The notes under the pieces are model-generated. The model was given only the letters and a program-made list of their open reading frames with translations, made no database searches and had not been told where the DNA came from. The position numbers were made by a program, and so were the translations under genes. Shown one piece after another: positions 17,813 to 25,485 of a DNA stretch of 64,000 nt. Source of the DNA: Lentibacillus sp. Marseille-P4043 (lineage in GTDB: Bacteria > Bacillota > Bacilli > Bacillales > Amphibacillaceae); contig NZ_LT984884.1 in the NCBI RefSeq assembly GCF_900258515.1, positions 3,283,367-3,347,366 on the forward strand. The letters run 5' to 3'. Within the stretch, counting starts at the first letter, position 1. The number at the start of each line of letters is the position of its first letter.

Positions 17813-18364
17813 TTAATACAATGAAGCTGCTAGTGCATTTTGTTTATACACCAATTCCACAAAGTAATGTAATTGCTTTTTAGTGCGTTGTAAAATGTCC
17901 TCATCAACTATTGGATTTTTCTTTTGTTTATCAATCTGACTATCAAGTACATAGATACCTTTTAGATTATATCCTTTTAATGTTGCTAGCACAGGTTTTA
18001 ATGCATATTCAATTGCTAGAAGATGAGACATACTCCCACCAGTCATGAGCGGGAGGACAGGTTTATGTTTGAGCACATCTTGCGGAAGTATATCAAGCAG
18101 TGCTTTTAAAACTCCCGAATAAGCGCCTTTATACACAGGCGAACCAACTATGACACCTTTAGCCGCCTGAGTTAATGTCGCGATTTCCCGGATGGCCGGA
18201 GTATCAAAGTCTCCCGAAAATAAAGTTTCAGGTGGCACATCTTTAACCGAAATATGGGTTACCGAAAAATCTTCCTGTTTAAGTAAAGTTCCCAAATATT
18301 TCAGGACCTGTTCCGATCGGGAATATGCTGATGGACTCCCAGATAAAATAGCAATTTCACTCAT
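17813..18364 (-). CDS. ssuE: NADPH-dependent FMN reductase, SsuE type
   Basis: This 183-aa flavodoxin-fold reductase supplies reduced FMN to a two-component monooxygenase in sulfonate sulfur assimilation. The FMN phosphate loop is GSPSAYSRS (residues 8-16) and the isoalloxazine loop is GSPVYKGAYSG near 75-85. It lies 38 nt upstream of the monooxygenase gene and behind a SAM riboswitch, consistent with sulfur-limited expression. With the partner monooxygenase broken, this reductase may serve another enzyme. Confidence 0.88.
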   Translation of the reverse strand: MSEIAILSGSPSAYSRSEQVLKYLGTLLKQEDFSVTHISVKDVPPETLFSGDFDTPAIREIATLTQAAKGVIVGSPVYKGAYSGVLKALLDILPQDVLKHKPVLPLMTGGSMSHLLAIEYALKPVLATLKGYNLKGIYVLDSQIDKQKKNPIVDEDILQRTKKQLHYFVELVYKQNALAASLY

Positions 18365-18425
18365 ACAATCATCCCTTCTATTTTTCTAACGTTCGTTATT
18401 TAGCTACTGTGAATTTTTTCATTAG

Positions 18426-18464
18426 AAAACCCCCTTTTCTTTTATTCGAGAAAAGAGGGTTATT
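18426..18464 (-). terminator. Riboswitch-controlled terminator before ssuE
   Basis: On the minus strand AACCCTCTTTTCT pairs with AGAAAAGGGGGTT and ends in TTTTC. It lies between the SAM riboswitch aptamer and the ssuE start, the usual place for the expression platform. Confidence 0.8.
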
Positions 18465-18487
18465 TTACGTTTAACATTCAATTTCCG

Positions 18488-18595
18488 CTCTTATCTCCCA
18501 AGAATTACTCCCGCTGGAATTAGCACCTTCCCGACAAGTGTCAGAGGTTGCTGAAGCTTCACAGGGCCAGATCCCTCAGCTTCTCTTGATAAGAT
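18488..18595 (-). promoter_or_regulatory. SAM-I riboswitch (S-box)
   Basis: On the minus strand the P1 helix CTTATC/GATAAG closes the element. Conserved S-box blocks appear in order: AAGAGAAGCTGAGGGA, CTGGCCC, TGAAGCTTCAGCAACC, and AAGGTGCTAATTCCAGC. When SAM is abundant the aptamer favours the downstream terminator (18426-18464), shutting off ssuE and the monooxygenase gene. Confidence 0.95.
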
Positions 18596-18613
18596 TATTT
18601 AATTTTAATTTAA

Positions 18614-18642
18614 AGTATATTCCAACAAATCCAATAAGTCAA
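18614..18642 (-). promoter_or_regulatory. SigA promoter for the SAM riboswitch-ssuE transcript
   Basis: On the minus strand TTGACT, a 17-bp spacer and TATACT lie about 20 bp upstream of the riboswitch P1 stem. Confidence 0.75.
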
Positions 18643-18686
18643 GTAGGAATTAAAAAATATGGTTCAATCCAAATATGCATGTAAAT

Positions 18687-18716
18687 AAAAGGAACCAGAA
18701 TTACCTGGTTCCTTCT
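18687..18716 (-). terminator. Terminator of the ectABC operon
   Basis: The 10-bp stem AAGGAACCAG/CTGGTTCCTT with a 6-nt loop is followed on the minus strand by TTTTATTT. It lies 13 nt beyond the ectC stop. Confidence 0.85.
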
Positions 18717-18728
18717 TTTTTCTTATTC

Positions 18729-19115
18729 TTATTCCGTCAACAACGGATAGTAACCTTCTTCATTATGTGTTTCTGTTCCAACAAGTGGCGGATTAAATAC
18801 ACACACCATGCGCATTTGTGTTCTTGCGCGAAGTAGGTGCTTATCATTCTCATCTAGTGTATACATTGTTCCTGCTTTAAGTTGCCACACTTCACCAGTT
18901 TCTACTTTTTCAATTTCTCCTTCGCCTTCAATACAATAAACTGCTTCAATATGGTTTTTATACCAAAAATAATTCTCTGTACCAGCTTTGATTAATGTAT
19001 CATTCACACTAAAACCAACATTGTCTTTTTTTAATAAAAATCGGCGACTCGTCCAGTTTTCTCCTGATGTTTCGTCCTCAGTACCTTTAATATCTTCAAG
19101 TGATTTTACGATCAT
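18729..19115 (-). CDS. ectC: L-ectoine synthase
   Basis: This 128-aa cupin-fold enzyme cyclises N-gamma-acetyl-diaminobutyrate to ectoine. It has the usual length and the conserved stretches SRRFLLKKD, WYKNHIEAVYCIEGEGE, LKAGTMYTLDENDKH and FNPPLVGTETH, with the metal-site Glu/His of the family. It is the last gene of ectABC, 48 nt after ectB, with a strong terminator after it. Confidence 0.97.
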   Translation of the reverse strand: MIVKSLEDIKGTEDETSGENWTSRRFLLKKDNVGFSVNDTLIKAGTENYFWYKNHIEAVYCIEGEGEIEKVETGEVWQLKAGTMYTLDENDKHLLRARTQMRMVCVFNPPLVGTETHNEEGYYPLLTE

Positions 19116-19163
19116 TTCTACATTTCTCCTCTCTATTTTTCAGGCAATATCTATTACAATGTA

Positions 19164-20450
19164 TTATGCAAGAACGTGATTTATACTTTCTTCCAAAATT
19201 CCAAGTCCTATTTTCAAACCTTCTTTATCAATGATAAGCGGCGGAAGGAACTTAATAACTTCATCATTTGGTCCTGAAGTTTCAACTATTAATCCACGTT
19301 CAAATGCTTCCGAACAAATTTTACTAGTAACATCATTTGTATTGTCGATGGCAATTCCCTGCATTAGACCTCTACCACGAGCCTCTCCATTTAGTTCTGG
19401 GAATTTTTTGATAATCGATTGAATACCTTCCTTTAAAATAAGCGCCTTCTCTTTAATTGACTGACTGAATTCATCTGTTTCCCAATTGGTCAATGCTTCT
19501 GATGCAGCAATAAATGCAAGGTTATTGCCTCGGAATGTTCCATTATGCTCACCAGGCCCCCATTGATCATATTCTGGTTTAATCAGTGTAATAGCCATTG
19601 GTAGGCCAATACCGCCGATCGATTTAGAAAGGCAGACAACATCTGGATTAATACCAGCAGGCTCAAAACTAAAGAAAGTACCTGTTCTGCCACATCCTGC
19701 TTGAACATCATCAATAATTAATAAAATGTCCCAACGTTTACAAATATTTTCTATTTTTTTCAGCCATTCCATTCTTGCAGCATTTATTCCACCTTCACCT
19801 TGAACGGTTTCTAAAATAATTGCTGCTGGTAATGCTACACCGCTTCCACTATCTTCTAGAAAACGTTCCAAATATGCAATTGTATCTTGACCATCCATGT
19901 ATCCGTCAAATGGCATTGAAACAGAATGGTTGAGCGGAATTCCAGCACCATGGCGTTTGAATGAATTTCCTGTAACAGAAAGGGAACCAATTGTCATACC
20001 GTGGAATGCGTTTGTGAAGCTAATAACGGTATCACGACCAGTAACCTTTCTGGCAATTTTAAGGGCGCTTTCGACTGTGTTTGTTCCCGTTGGTCCAGGA
20101 AACATAATTTTATAGTCGAGTTCACGGGGTGTAAGAATAACGTCATTAAATCGTTCTAAGAATTTTTGTCTCGGTGTTGTTCCCATGTCGAGGCTATGGA
20201 TTATTCCATCATTACGTATATAATCAATTATTTTCTCCTGCATTGCCTCATTGTTATGACCATAATTTAATGTCCCGGCACCTGCAAAGAAATCAATATA
20301 TTCTTTATCATCTATATCCCACAACTTATATCCTTTAGCCTTTGTAAAGATAGTTGGCCAGCCTCTGCTGTAACTTCTTACTGTAGACTCAAGTTCTTCA
20401 AACGTTTTCATTTTCGCATCGCTTAATACTGCTGTTGTCACCTGCATCAT
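19164..20450 (-). CDS. ectB: Diaminobutyrate--2-oxoglutarate transaminase
   Basis: This 428-aa class III PLP aminotransferase converts aspartate semialdehyde to L-2,4-diaminobutyrate with glutamate. [15 protein letters not shown] binds PLP phosphate, [13 protein letters not shown] holds the PLP Asp, and SKSIGG has the Schiff-base Lys (about 272). [15 protein letters not shown] near the N-terminus is typical of EctB. The start is uncertain by a few residues. ATG 20450 sits next to AAAGGG (1-nt gap), and an in-frame GTG at 20441 has a better 10-nt spacing. Five nt separate it from ectA. Confidence 0.96.
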   Translation of the reverse strand: MMQVTTAVLSDAKMKTFEELESTVRSYSRGWPTIFTKAKGYKLWDIDDKEYIDFFAGAGTLNYGHNNEAMQEKIIDYIRNDGIIHSLDMGTTPRQKFLERFNDVILTPRELDYKIMFPGPTGTNTVESALKIARKVTGRDTVISFTNAFHGMTIGSLSVTGNSFKRHGAGIPLNHSVSMPFDGYMDGQDTIAYLERFLEDSGSGVALPAAIILETVQGEGGINAARMEWLKKIENICKRWDILLIIDDVQAGCGRTGTFFSFEPAGINPDVVCLSKSIGGIGLPMAITLIKPEYDQWGPGEHNGTFRGNNLAFIAASEALTNWETDEFSQSIKEKALILKEGIQSIIKKFPELNGEARGRGLMQGIAIDNTNDVTSKICSEAFERGLIVETSGPNDEVIKFLPPLIIDKEGLKIGLGILEESINHVLA

Positions 20451-20455
20451 TCCCT

Positions 20456-20974
20456 TTATTTATTTTCTTCTGAAATAGGTCCAATCTTATACAACAATTC
20501 GTCTTCATGCCCTGTTCGTGGAAAATCGATCGATAAAATATAACTTGATGTTATACAATTCGTCTCAAGCTTCTTCGCAAGACCTAAAAATAAATGTTGT
20601 GATGGTATATTTGACGGCGAGACGGTCGCTTCAACATAACGAACATCCTCACACGATTCACGATTTAGTAACTGAAAAAGCATCTTTGTTCCCAACCCTT
20701 GACCGCGTTGTGATTCATGAACAGCTACCTGCCAGATGAAAAGTGTATTTGGTTTATCTGGGCGAACAAACCCAGAAATAAATCCAACTGTTTCTCCGTC
20801 CCTTTTAGCAACAATCGATGTGCCTGAAAATATCTCACACCACATGATATAACTATAGGAAGAGTTAAGATCAAGAACTCCAGTATGTTTAATCAGTTCC
20901 CAGACTTCTGCGCCATCATCTTTATCAGGCGTGCGAAAGTGAAATTCGGTTTTCATTTCTTTAGGCTTTACCAT
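20456..20974 (-). CDS. ectA: L-2,4-diaminobutyrate acetyltransferase
   Basis: This 172-aa GNAT enzyme acetylates diaminobutyrate, the second step of ectoine synthesis. The acetyl-CoA loop is [10 protein letters not shown] near 90, preceded by [18 protein letters not shown] near 117 is the usual EctA signature. It is first in ectABC, which gives resistance to salt and osmotic stress. The ATG at 20974 has only a weak GGAG two nt away. A strong GGAGG lies 7 nt before an in-frame ATT at 20998, which would add eight residues (start INKSGIGE), so AUU initiation is worth testing. Confidence 0.96.
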   Translation of the reverse strand: MVKPKEMKTEFHFRTPDKDDGAEVWELIKHTGVLDLNSSYSYIMWCEIFSGTSIVAKRDGETVGFISGFVRPDKPNTLFIWQVAVHESQRGQGLGTKMLFQLLNRESCEDVRYVEATVSPSNIPSQHLFLGLAKKLETNCITSSYILSIDFPRTGHEDELLYKIGPISEENK

Positions 20975-21046
20975 TTCTCCGATTCCGCTTTTATTAATGC
21001 TCCCACCTCCAAATTATTTTTTCTTCAATATTTCGCGTACTTAAAT

Positions 21047-21075
21047 AGCTTAAACTAGCCGGAAAATTTCGTCAA
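21047..21075 (-). promoter_or_regulatory. Candidate promoter of ectABC
   Basis: On the minus strand TTGACG, a 17-bp spacer and TAAGCT lie about 75 bp upstream of the ectA ATG. The -10 box is poor, so this is tentative. The 21076-21328 stretch otherwise holds only AT-rich DNA. Confidence 0.3.
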
Positions 21076-21328
21076 AATGGATTAAACCTTATTTATTGTG
21101 TTTAAACATGCTTAAGCTTGATTAAGAGGAAATAAGTGACAAGGCTTTTAAATAGCTATCAAATAGTGGTTAATAATCTGGATTTTAAACAATTCAGGTT
21201 TTTCTCCCTCTGTAACCAATCCAACAAACTTATTTAAGATAATGGCAAACTTTCCTCATTAAAAAGGGATTACTCATCATTATATTAAATTATAATAAAA
21301 TAACTTAGTCTAAAATGGAGGCGATTGA

Positions 21329-21868
21329 ATGTCTAATATAGTCACCATGGAAAATGTCACAAAAAAATTGGAAAAACAACGGCTGTTAGTAGTGTTTCGT
21401 TCACAATCGAAACCGGATCTACTGCGATGAGCCAACTGTGGGTCTAGGTATTACTGCAAGGCGACTTTTTTGGGAAAAAGTCGCTAGTCTAAAAGCAAAT
21501 GGAAAAACGATTATTTTTTCTACCCACTATCTCGAGGAAGCGAACGATGTTTCCGATCGGATTATTCTATTTCACAACGGAGAGATCATCGCGGATGAAA
21601 ACCGAAAACGATAAAAAGAAGGTTAACAAAGCGCAGTGTGTCATTCCAAACAGTAGACAATACCATAATTCAGTACATACAGGGATTACCAGAAGTAAGT
21701 GATTGTTTTGAGAAGAATGATCGAATTTATGCTGTTACAGATGATACAGACACCGTCCTCGCAGCCATTTTTCAGCAGAAAATAGAAGTAACAGATATTC
21801 AAGTTGAGCAAGGTCGTTTAGATGATGTGTTTGAACATCTGACTGATGAACAGGAAGAGGTGATCTAA
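21329..21868 (+). pseudogene. ABC transporter ATP-binding protein, decayed
   Basis: The start is intact (GGAGG, then MSNIVTMENVTKK), but a frameshift follows at the poly-A near 21365; in the shifted frame FGKTTAVSSVSFTIETG continues the ATPase. A deletion then removes everything from Walker A through the signature motif, jumping to DEPTVGLGITARRLFW (Walker B), STHYLEEANDVSDR (H-loop) and FHNGEIIADE. Another frameshift after ADENRKR leads to the C-terminal tail in a third frame (about 21638-21868, ending LDDVFEHLTDEQEEVI). It cannot make an ATPase. The best guess for the parent is a YvfR/BcrA-like drug or bacteriocin exporter subunit. Confidence 0.85.
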
Positions 21869-21869
21869 G

Positions 21870-22606
21870 ATGAACGCAATTTTGATACAGTGTAAAATGG
21901 AAGTGCTTCGTATTTTTCGCAATCCATATTTTATATTCTGGACGTTATTTATGCCGATCGTTTTTTATTTTATTTTTACAAAGATCGTGAATACAGACGT
22001 TCCGAATCCCGAATTGTGGTAAGCACACTATTTAATCTCCATGACCACTTTTAGTGTGATGGGATCGGCAATTATGACTTTTGGCATCGGGTTGGTTCAG
22101 GAACGATCACAAGGTTGGACCACTTTTATGAAAATAACCCCATTACCTTCATGGGTCTACTTTGCGATAAAAATGTTTGGGCAAACAGTTGTCCATGCCT
22201 TTTCCGTGGTCATTATCTTTTTGGTTGGTTTTCTTATTAATGGTGTCACTTTAACAGCTTCCCAGTGGATTTTTTAGGTTTATGGATATTAATTGCGTCG
22301 CTTCCGTTTTTGGCGATTGGAACACTGGTTGGAAGGATGAAAAAAGTCGAAAAAGCTAGTGGTGTCAGTAACATTGGCTATTTGGCTTTGGCGATTTTGG
22401 GAGGAATGTGGTTCCCTATGTCAGGTTTTCCTGATTTTCTACAAGCACTTGGACAATGGTTACCATCCTACCACTTCGGAAGCGGGGCATGGGAAATCAT
22501 TCGTGGCAACTATCCGAATTGGCAAAGTGTCTTTATTTTAGCAGGTTATTTAGTCGCGATCATGGCCTTATCAGGTTATATTCGAAACAAACAGGAAGCA
22601 GTTTAG
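21870..22606 (+). pseudogene. ABC-2 type permease, decayed
   Basis: The frame starts MNAILIQCKMEVLRIFRNPYF, typical of ABC-2 permeases of the YvfS type. It is cut by an in-frame TAA right after PNPELW (about 22019); the same frame continues AHYLISMTTFSVMGSA to a second break near 22277 after SQWIF. The last 113 residues are in a shifted frame (22265-22606: LGLWILIASLPFLAIGTLVG to GYIRNKQEAV). The six expected membrane segments are recognisable across the pieces. It overlaps the tail of the broken ATPase cistron, so both genes of the transporter are dead. Confidence 0.85.
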
Positions 22607-22619
22607 GGAAGACTCTTTT

Positions 22620-22880
22620 CATAAAGTTTGTTGCTTTTTAAATTTCGTAGTTGATAAACTGTGCACTAATGAAGTTCTCTTTGGTGACACTTTCTTCCCG
22701 TTCCAATGGTATATGAGTGCTTGGATTCGCTCCGTCAGAATACTTCGCTTTCCGTGGGCACGGCCTCAGCCTCCTTAGAAGCAAAAAACGCTTCTTCCGG
22801 GGTCTTCGGACACGTGCTGTTCCCACAGGAGTCTACGTATTCTGACTCCGCTGATAGGGAATTTCCGATTATAGAGTGGT
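22620..22880 (-). repeat. Long dispersed element, arm A (minus orientation)
   Basis: Core at about 22735-22852. Read on the minus strand it contains AGAATACGTAGACTCCTG, AGTCTGAAGACCCCGG, GGAGGCTGAGGCCGTGCC and GGAAAGCGAAGTATTCTG. The outer 110 bp (GTTGCTTTTT...GATAAACTGTGCAC...GAGTGCTTGGATT) is also shared with the copy ending at 55560. It forms an inverted pair with arm B. No coding gene is supported in 22607-23395; short ORFs here are read-through of the repeat. Confidence 0.8.
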
Positions 22881-22924
22881 GATTGTCTATGAAATCAATG
22901 TTTAGAAGAGTTCTTATCACTTGA

Positions 22925-23215
22925 ACAGAAAACTATTCTAAGCTGAGGAAAAATGCGAGACTCCTCGAAAATGAAATACACATTTTCTTCGTGCGGTGAA
23001 GATTCAAGGATGCCTTTTCAAAGTCCTATGGGAAAAGGAACAGTCTGAAGACCCCATAGTGAGCGTTCTTTGCGAGCGAGGAGGCTGAAGCGTTCCCCAT
23101 GGAAAGCGAGTATTTTTCCGCAGCGCTGGATTAGCACTCATCTTATAAGTTTTGGAGGAAATCACGTTGCTATTACGTCACACTTTATATCTATTGTGTA
23201 AAAAACACCTATCTT
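22925..23215 (+). repeat. Long dispersed element, arm B (plus orientation)
   Basis: It contains GCGAGACTCCT, then an inserted ~55 nt, then CAGTCTGAAGACCCCATA, GCGAGGAGGCTGAAGCGT and CCATGGAAAGCGAGTATT, the same order as the core at 55337-55450. The right flank (GTCACACTTTATATC...GTGTAAAAAAC) is the inverted counterpart of the left flank of arm A. A and B therefore form one imperfect palindrome of about 600 bp. Confidence 0.75.
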
Positions 23216-23395
23216 TTTATAAAACTTCCTTATTTTAGGTAGTTAGAAACTATGCCATATAAGAAGTCTTAAATTAACGTTAAAAATACATTTGTTTCGA
23301 TTTTCTTCAAATAATAATATAATAGGAGCTTGTTCCATCTAATTGCAATTCTGTTTAAAGCATGAGACTGTTATCTAAAAGGGGAAGTGAACGGG

Positions 23396-24127
23396 ATGAC
23401 AACAAAGAATAATATAGCAATCCAATTTAATGAAGTAAGCTATTCCAGTGATGGCATGCAAATTCTCAGCAATATTACCGGTTCTTTTCCTGAAGGCAGC
23501 ATCACTACATTAGTCGGGCCTTCAGGTGCAGGGAAATCAACACTTTTTAAACTTTGCAATGGATTGCAGTCTCCAAACTCAGGTGAAATTTACATAAAAG
23601 AAAAAAACATTAATGATTATGTACCAACTGAATTACGTCGAAATGTAGGGATGGCTCTTCAGCAGGCCACAATGGTTAGCGGGTCAGTACAGAAAAATTT
23701 AGCATTACCCTTGGAACTAAAAGGAGAACAAATTTCCGCTGATACTGCAAAAGATTTTATGAATATGGTCGGTCTAGATGAAACGTATTTACAACGTAAC
23801 GTCAAAGATTTATCTGGCGGACAGCGACAAAAACTATCGATTGCTCGTACCCTTGTCAATCGACCACAGATTCTGTTACTTGATGAAATTACCTCATCAT
23901 TAGATCGGGTTTCCCAACAGGACATCGAAAAATTGATCATAAACATCAATGAAAAATACAGTACAACTATTATTTGGATCACACATAACTTACAGCAAGC
24001 CAGGGAAATTGGGCATTATACGTGGGTAATGATGGCTGGAGAGGTTGTTGAAAGTGGGGAAACTTCCCTACTAGATTCCCCTAAAACAGAACCTGTACAA
24101 CAGTTCATTAAGGGGGAAGAACAATGA
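23396..24127 (+). CDS. fetA: ABC transporter ATP-binding protein, FetA/YbbL type
   Basis: This is a 243-aa ATPase. Walker A is GPSGAGKST near 39, Q-loop LQQATM near 88, signature LSGGQRQK near 141, Walker B ILLLDEITSSLD near 162, and H-loop WITHN near 196. It overlaps the next gene by ATGA and pairs with a FetB/UPF0014 membrane protein. The E. coli FetAB pair exports iron and protects against peroxide. Export of iron or another metal is inferred. I start at ATG 23396, where AGGGG is 11 nt upstream, rather than at the GTG three codons earlier, which touches the RBS. Confidence 0.8.
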   Translation: MTTKNNIAIQFNEVSYSSDGMQILSNITGSFPEGSITTLVGPSGAGKSTLFKLCNGLQSPNSGEIYIKEKNINDYVPTELRRNVGMALQQATMVSGSVQKNLALPLELKGEQISADTAKDFMNMVGLDETYLQRNVKDLSGGQRQKLSIARTLVNRPQILLLDEITSSLDRVSQQDIEKLIININEKYSTTIIWITHNLQQAREIGHYTWVMMAGEVVESGETSLLDSPKTEPVQQFIKGEEQ

Positions 24128-24891
24128 ATTTCACAACATTATCACTAGCACTCCTATTTGTCCTCATCCCGATCATCCTGTCCAAAACACTGAAATTAGG
24201 GCTTGAAAAGGACACCATTATTGCAACGATTCGTTCCACGATTCAACTGCTAATTGTCGGTTACATCCTTCAATTCGTATTTGATTCCGAAAATATGATC
24301 TATATTGGACTCATGATTATTTTAATGATCGCAGCTGCCACACAAAATGCCAGAAAGAAAGGGGCATCAATCAAGGGCATTACTTGGAAACTAATTGTAA
24401 CGTTTATTTTTGTTGAAGTATTGACACAAGGCATTTTACTGGGCTTGGACATCACACCACCAACCGCCCAATATATCATCCCTATTAGTGGCATGATGAT
24501 TGGAAATTCCATGGTACTTGGAATCTTGTTCCTTAATCGTTTTACAGCTGAGCTTGATGCGCACTTGGATGAAATTGAGCTTGTTCTGTCACTTGGAGGT
24601 ACACCGAAACAGGCAATTCACGAACGACTCATTCAATCAATTAAGGCAAGCACAATTCCAACAATTGAAAGCCAGAAAACCATGGGCCTTGTCCAGCTTC
24701 CAGGCATGATGAGTGGGCAAATCATTGCCGGTGCGGATCCAGTCCAGGCAGTACTTTTTCAATTACTGGTATTATTCCTGTTGCTGACAACCGCAGTCAC
24801 CACAAGTGTCTTACTTGGATTTTTATCATACCCGACTTTGTTTAATAAGCGTATGCAGTTGCTGGATGAAAATTTGCAGGATATCGAATAA
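24124..24891 (+). CDS. fetB: FetB/UPF0014-family membrane protein
   Basis: The 255-aa protein has about seven membrane segments and the UPF0014 hallmarks RSTIQLLIVGYIL near 36, PISGMMIGNSMV near 121, ELDAHLDEIELVLSLGG near 141, and GLVQLPGMMSGQI near 188. It is the permease partner of the overlapping ATPase gene and forms a probable iron (or other metal) exporter. A hairpin follows the stop. Confidence 0.85.
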   Translation: MNFTTLSLALLFVLIPIILSKTLKLGLEKDTIIATIRSTIQLLIVGYILQFVFDSENMIYIGLMIILMIAAATQNARKKGASIKGITWKLIVTFIFVEVLTQGILLGLDITPPTAQYIIPISGMMIGNSMVLGILFLNRFTAELDAHLDEIELVLSLGGTPKQAIHERLIQSIKASTIPTIESQKTMGLVQLPGMMSGQIIAGADPVQAVLFQLLVLFLLLTTAVTTSVLLGFLSYPTLFNKRMQLLDENLQDIE

Positions 24892-24898
24892 ATGAAAA

Positions 24899-24935
24899 CA
24901 GCCAATCACCGTTCATTAGGAGACTGGCTGCTTTT
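24899..24935. terminator. Terminator between fetB and the convergent acidic gene
   Basis: CAGCCAATC pairs with GACTGGCTG (one mismatch), followed on the plus strand by CTTTTCT. Confidence 0.55.
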
Positions 24936-25199
24936 CTAATCGTCATCAACTGTTTCCTCTTCTTGCTCGTCTGAATCCACATCATCAAGATCAAGCCATG
25001 CAAGCATTTCCTGTACAAGTTTATTTATTCTTTCGTCAATCGTCTCATCACCATATTTTTCCTTAGCGCGTTCAATGTTATCCAAGACATCATCACCGAA
25101 TTGGATAACCGGTTTATCTTGCTCAAGGTTATTGAATAAATCTAGAATTTCATCCAGAGCTTTATCGAATCTTTTGTTTTCTAATTCTGTCGCCTTCAT
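24936..25199 (-). CDS. Small acidic protein of unknown function (87 aa)
   Basis: A helical N-terminal part (ELENKRFDKALDEILDLFNN) leads to a very acidic tail (DLDDVDSDEQEEETVDDD). No signal peptide or membrane segment. The only ATG in the frame has a weak RBS (GGGTGAT), with an in-frame TAA six nt upstream. I do not recognise the family. The acidic composition suits a protein from a halophile. The following 25200-25485 stretch shows no convincing gene. Confidence 0.55.
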   Translation of the reverse strand: MKATELENKRFDKALDEILDLFNNLEQDKPVIQFGDDVLDNIERAKEKYGDETIDERINKLVQEMLAWLDLDDVDSDEQEEETVDDD

Positions 25200-25485
25200 C
25201 CATTATCACCCATTAATAGGATATCCAATTCGGAATATATTAATGTGGTATGGAGTGAAGATTTTAGCATCGCGTGGAATTTTGGTGCTAGATAGTTGTA
25301 TGTATAAAATTGATAAGGAGAGGATAATATCACCAATACATTACCATGCAGTCCATCATCATGAAAGCCAAACAATAAACGCACAAATTTAATTTCTAAA
25401 ACAAGTAAAGAAAAGTTTCGGGTCGACACCATCTTCTATGGCCTCACGCATCGACTTTATATGTCGATGCAAATATCGGTAACAT

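Noticed and set aside
18600..18700. T-box or other leader in the ectC-ssuE gap
   Set aside because: The gap is fully explained by the ect terminator, a SigA promoter and the SAM-I aptamer.
22638..22920. Short ORFs in the intergenic region after the broken exporter
   Set aside because: They fall inside a dispersed GC-rich repeat also present near 55 kb and have no RBS.
25196..25432. 78-aa minus-strand ORF ending in an ATGA overlap with the acidic gene
   Set aside because: No RBS at its start, atypical composition and no recognisable motif. The overlap could arise by chance.
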